Origin: Gammaproteobacteria bacterium | GTDB lineage: Bacteria > Pseudomonadota > Gammaproteobacteria > Eutrophobiales > Eutrophobiaceae | Direction of reading: 5' to 3' | Length of the DNA: 35,959 nt | NCBI GenBank assembly: GCA_030835405.1 | Contig: JAURPG010000010.1 | Location: 1 to 35,959 of the forward strand | Part shown: piece after piece, positions 33,057-35,959 of the stretch | Layout: each line of letters begins with the position of its first letter | How positions within the stretch are numbered: the stretch's first letter is position 1 | Translations under genes and position numbers: made by a program | The notes under the pieces: model-generated | What the model was told of the DNA's origin: nothing | Databases searched by the model: none | Seen by the model: only the letters and a program-made list of their open reading frames with translations

Positions 33057-34499
33057 ATGAGCCAGTATCTGGAAATTGCAAAATCACATTTATTATCACC
33101 GGTAGGCATGGAAGTCGTTGACATCGAAAAAACATTGGGTCAGATCATGTCCCATAATATCGACCAGGCAGATTTATATTTTGAATCTTCTCGCGGTGAA
33201 TCCTGGGTACTGGAAGAAGGGATCATCAAAGAAGGGTCACATAACATTCACCAGGGGATGGGGGTCCGCGCCATCAGCGGCGAGAAGACCGGCTTTGCCT
33301 ATTCTGATGAAATCCTCCTCCCGGCATTGACCAATGCCGCCAGTGCAGCAAAGTCCATTGCCAATAGCGGCAGTTCGGGATCCCTGCAGGCCTGGGAAAC
33401 CAGGTTGATCCCTTCACTTTACATGGACAGGGACCCTGTGGATTCCATCACCCCTGATCAGAAAGTCTCATTACTCAAAAAAGTCGACGAAATGGCACGG
33501 AAAAAAGACCCCCGTGTCAAACAGGTCATCGCCACATTGGCGGGTGAACATACAACGGTATTGATAGCGGCAATCGATGGCACCTTTACCGCAGACATCA
33601 GGCCACTGGTCAGGTTAAACGTCAGCGTCATCGTTGAAGCCAACGGCAAACGTGAACGGGGAACTGCCGGTGGCGGGGGCAGATTTGGTTATGAATATTT
33701 TCTCAATGACGAATTACTCCAATCTTATGTAGATGAGGCCATAGACCAGGCGGTCATTAATCTGGATGCCGTCCCCGCACCGGCAGGCAGTACCACTGTG
33801 GTCCTGGGACCAGGCTGGCCTGGCATATTGTTACACGAGGCCATCGGTCATGGTCTGGAAGGGGATTTTAACCGTAAAGGCACCTCAGCATTTTCCAATC
33901 GAATCGGCGAACGCATCGCTACCGAAGAAGTTACCGTGGTGGATGACGGGACGATTGCCAACAGACGAGGCTCTCTGACCGTGGATGATGAAGGCGTCCC
34001 AACCAAGTGCACCACCCTCATCGAAAACGGCATCTTAAAAAATTACATGCAGGACAAACACAATGCCCGGTTGATGGGGATGGAGCCTACCGGAAACGGC
34101 AGGCGTGAATCCTATGCCCACCTGCCCATGCCACGTATGACCAACACCTATATGCTGGCGGGTAAACATGACCCGGAAGAGATCATCAAGTCGGTAGATA
34201 AAGGCGTGTATGCCACACAATTTGGCGGCGGCCAGGTAGATATCACCAACGGTAAGTTTGTGTTTAGTGCCAGCCAGGCCTGGTTGATTGAAAACGGCAA
34301 GATCACGGCACCCATCAAAGGTGCCACCTTGATCGGCAACGGACCGGACGTACTAACACGGGTCTCAATGGTAGGTAATGACCTTGAACTGGACAGCGGC
34401 ATCGGCACCTGTGGCAAGGACGGACAGTCTGTCCCCGTTGGAGTGGGTCAACCTACCATCCGTATCGAAGACCTGACGGTTGGGGGAACAGCATCTTGA
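33057..34499 (+). CDS. tldD: Metalloprotease subunit TldD
   Basis: TldD forms a heterodimeric zinc protease with PmbA/TldE; the complex matures microcin B17 and degrades CcdA in E. coli. The 480-residue protein matches E. coli TldD in length. The HExxxH zinc motif is H260, E261 and H265 in [13 protein letters not shown]. Other family segments include [11 protein letters not shown] (205-215), [18 protein letters not shown] and the ending [21 protein letters not shown] precedes the ATG at good distance. The partner gene pmbA is not in the window. Confidence 0.96.
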   Translation: MSQYLEIAKSHLLSPVGMEVVDIEKTLGQIMSHNIDQADLYFESSRGESWVLEEGIIKEGSHNIHQGMGVRAISGEKTGFAYSDEILLPALTNAASAAKSIANSGSSGSLQAWETRLIPSLYMDRDPVDSITPDQKVSLLKKVDEMARKKDPRVKQVIATLAGEHTTVLIAAIDGTFTADIRPLVRLNVSVIVEANGKRERGTAGGGGRFGYEYFLNDELLQSYVDEAIDQAVINLDAVPAPAGSTTVVLGPGWPGILLHEAIGHGLEGDFNRKGTSAFSNRIGERIATEEVTVVDDGTIANRRGSLTVDDEGVPTKCTTLIENGILKNYMQDKHNARLMGMEPTGNGRRESYAHLPMPRMTNTYMLAGKHDPEEIIKSVDKGVYATQFGGGQVDITNGKFVFSASQAWLIENGKITAPIKGATLIGNGPDVLTRVSMVGNDLELDSGIGTCGKDGQSVPVGVGQPTIRIEDLTVGGTAS

Positions 34500-34546
34500 T
34501 TACTAATACTTGCCTCATTTCCACGAAGGCTAACTACCCCTCTCTC

Positions 34547-34573
34547 GTCATTCCCGCGAAAGCGGGAATCTAG
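34547..34573 (+). repeat. REP-like hairpin, copy 3 (plus orientation)
   Basis: GTC, stem ATTCCCGC (34550-34557), loop GAAA, stem complement GCGGGAAT (34562-34569), then CTAG. It lies 47 bp after the tldD stop. A smaller hairpin, GCCC-GAA-GGGC, follows at 34586-34596. Compared with copy 1, the stem differs on both sides so that pairing is kept. Confidence 0.85.
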
Positions 34574-34611
34574 TAATGAATATCTGCCCGAAGGGCCTCC
34601 CTGTCTAACCA

Positions 34612-35070
34612 ATGAAAATCTGGGTAGACGCCGATGCCTGTCCCGCGGTGATTAAAGACATCCTGTTCAGGGCGGCAGAGCGTACCGGCATACAACTCAT
34701 CATGGTTGCCAACCAGGCTGTTAAAATACCGCCTGCCAAAAATATTTCATCCCTCAGGGTACCATCCGGCTTTGATGTCGCCGATAATGAAATAGTCAAT
34801 CGCGTGGAAGCAGGAGACCTTGTGATTACCAGTGATATCCCTCTGGCTGCTGAGGTGGTGGATAAGGGCGGCCATGCCTTAAACCCGCGTGGCGAACGCT
34901 ATAGTCCAGACACCATTAAAGCGAAACTCGGTATGCGTGACTTTATGGAGACCATGCGGGCCAGCGGCATCCACACCGGCGGCCCCGCTACCTTAAACCA
35001 GGGCGACCGCAAGGCCTTTGCCGACAATCTGGATAAATTAATCACCATTGCGCTAAAAAAAGCGACATAA
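34612..35070 (+). CDS. yaiI: DUF188 / YaiI-YqxD family protein
   Basis: The 152-residue protein matches the YaiI/YqxD family (DUF188), which has a PIN-like acidic centre: [22 protein letters not shown] at the start, [24 protein letters not shown] in the middle (about 80-103), and [20 protein letters not shown] near the end. The aspartates of VDADACP and TSDIPLA suggest metal binding and possible nuclease activity, which has not been proved for the family. It follows tldD after 112 bp, with a REP-like hairpin between. The ribosome binding site is poor. Confidence 0.93.
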   Translation: MKIWVDADACPAVIKDILFRAAERTGIQLIMVANQAVKIPPAKNISSLRVPSGFDVADNEIVNRVEAGDLVITSDIPLAAEVVDKGGHALNPRGERYSPDTIKAKLGMRDFMETMRASGIHTGGPATLNQGDRKAFADNLDKLITIALKKAT

Positions 35071-35213
35071 AAAAAGGGATTTATATCTTGGATTTTGCAT
35101 GATGAGTTACCATGCGTTAGGGTTCGATCTTGCAAATATTTCTAGCTGAAATTATTTCAATCTTACAAGATACTATCTGAAACAGAATTCTAGCAATAAA
35201 ATTAAGGGTAGAG

Positions 35214-35959
35214 ATGACCAATCCAATCATAGCAAACAATAAGCCCGTGAAAGTTTCCCTGAAGGAAAACGAGGATTACTACTTTTGTGTGTGTGGGCAA
35301 TCGGACAACCAGCCCTTTTGTGATGGTTCTCATGCGGGTACAGATTTCAAACCAAAGGCATTCAAGACAAAGGAAACGGGCGATGCGTTCTTATGTCGAT
35401 GTAAGCATACCGGCAATCCACCCTATTGCGATGGTACCCATAATCAATTTAGTGATGACATGGTGGGTAAAAAAGGACCAGGTATAGACAATAACGGTTC
35501 CCACATGCCCACAGCCAGGGCGACTCCCATTGAACCCACGGTAGAATTTATCCATCAACTGGCAAAGGAAGGCCTGTCAGAACTTGGGCACCATGGCCCC
35601 ATGACATCTATGGGGGTCCCCAGGAATGAATTACCTCACTGGGATGACCTGCAGATCATGGTGGCACAGATGGCCACCAAGCCGTTAATGGAAGACATCG
35701 GCGTTAATACTGAACTGGTGATTGGACCTGAAACAAAGAAACCTCTGTCGCTAAAAATCCCCCTGTTTGTATCTGATATGAGTTTCGGTGCATTATCTGA
35801 AGAGGCCAAGGTTGCACTGGCCAGGGGTGCAGAGCTGGCAGGTACCGGGATATGCTCAGGTGAAGGCGGTATGCTACCAGAAGAACAGGCAGTAAATTCC
35901 CGTTACCTTTATGAACTCGCCAGTGCTAAATTCGGTTACAAGGAAGAATTATTAAATAA
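35214..35959 (+). CDS. Twin CDGSH iron-sulfur domains fused to a glutamate synthase domain, 5' part
   Basis: The gene starts at ATG 35214 (AAGGGTAGAG upstream) and runs off the right edge after 248 codons. Residues 25-40 (CVCGQSDNQPFCDGSH) and 61-76 (CRCKHTGNPPYCDGTH) are two complete CDGSH motifs, C-x-C-x2-(S/T)-x3-P-x-CDG(S/T)H; each should bind a [2Fe-2S] cluster with three Cys and one His ligands. After a linker, residues from about 135 match the FMN domain of glutamate synthase (LKIPLFVSDMSFGALSEEA, then GTGICSGEGGML). No glutaminase domain is present. It is probably a soluble redox enzyme of unknown substrate. The rest of the FMN/[3Fe-4S] domain is outside the window. Confidence 0.9.
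   Translation, partial: MTNPIIANNKPVKVSLKENEDYYFCVCGQSDNQPFCDGSHAGTDFKPKAFKTKETGDAFLCRCKHTGNPPYCDGTHNQFSDDMVGKKGPGIDNNGSHMPTARATPIEPTVEFIHQLAKEGLSELGHHGPMTSMGVPRNELPHWDDLQIMVAQMATKPLMEDIGVNTELVIGPETKKPLSLKIPLFVSDMSFGALSEEAKVALARGAELAGTGICSGEGGMLPEEQAVNSRYLYELASAKFGYKEELLN

Overview
The window looks like chromosome of a gammaproteobacterium with moderate GC. The evidence is in the genes. The prfB gene carries the classic +1 frameshift site and is followed by lysS. The order rpfE-like/COG4255, recJ, prfB, lysS resembles the flank of the Xanthomonas rpf cluster. An alaC-hom-thrC block, a nitrilase-tldD pair and the AceE/AceF type of pyruvate dehydrogenase are also typical. I cannot place it to genus. 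No rRNA, tRNA, CRISPR array, prophage, transposase or integrase was found, so most of the window is ordinary housekeeping DNA. The interesting material lies in intergenic repeats, one broken gene, and a few poorly understood protein families.

Layout. Positions 1-1492 (minus strand) hold a cut-off serine hydrolase, a small lytic transglycosylase and pgpA. Positions 1591-2846 (plus) hold a hotdog thioesterase interrupted by an in-frame amber codon, a single-pore potassium channel and a DUF423 membrane protein. Positions 2852-9738 (minus) form a tightly overlapping six-gene operon transcribed as moxR, DUF58, DUF4381, batA, a batB/batC fusion, then batD: an AAA+ chaperone-like ATPase with membrane von Willebrand A proteins. 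Positions 10034-10704 (plus) encode a coiled-coil tail-anchored protein and a DUF2007/zinc-ribbon protein. A peroxiredoxin and an M17 aminopeptidase follow on the minus strand. Positions 13166-18645 (plus) are aceE-aceF with a Nudix hydrolase and an alpha/beta hydrolase joined to the end with no spacer. argG follows.

Positions 20022-21524 (minus) encode a membrane-anchored FMN/iron-sulfur glutamate-synthase-domain protein, next to a small divergent cupin. Positions 22108-27700 (minus) are rpfE-like, recJ, prfB and lysS. Positions 28041-32099 (minus) are alaC, hom and thrC, for alanine/pyruvate transamination and threonine synthesis. Positions 32225-35070 (plus) are a nitrilase-family amidase, tldD and a DUF188 protein. 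The right edge cuts a second glutamate-synthase-domain protein, this one with two CDGSH iron-sulfur domains fused at its N terminus.

Intergenic spaces are rich in short inverted repeats of several families. One is built from GACAGGATTAACAGGAT-like units with perfect 21-22 bp terminal arms about 200 bp apart. One is a REP-like 8-bp hairpin with a GAAA loop whose stem sequence changes by compensatory substitutions between copies. Others are rich in GTAAAAAG or GTGAGGGG. In three genes the last codons and the stop codon lie inside such a repeat. These repeats, the amber-interrupted thioesterase, the CDGSH-glutamate synthase fusion and the fused BatB/BatC are the items most worth a second look. 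I saw no clearly new multi-gene system.
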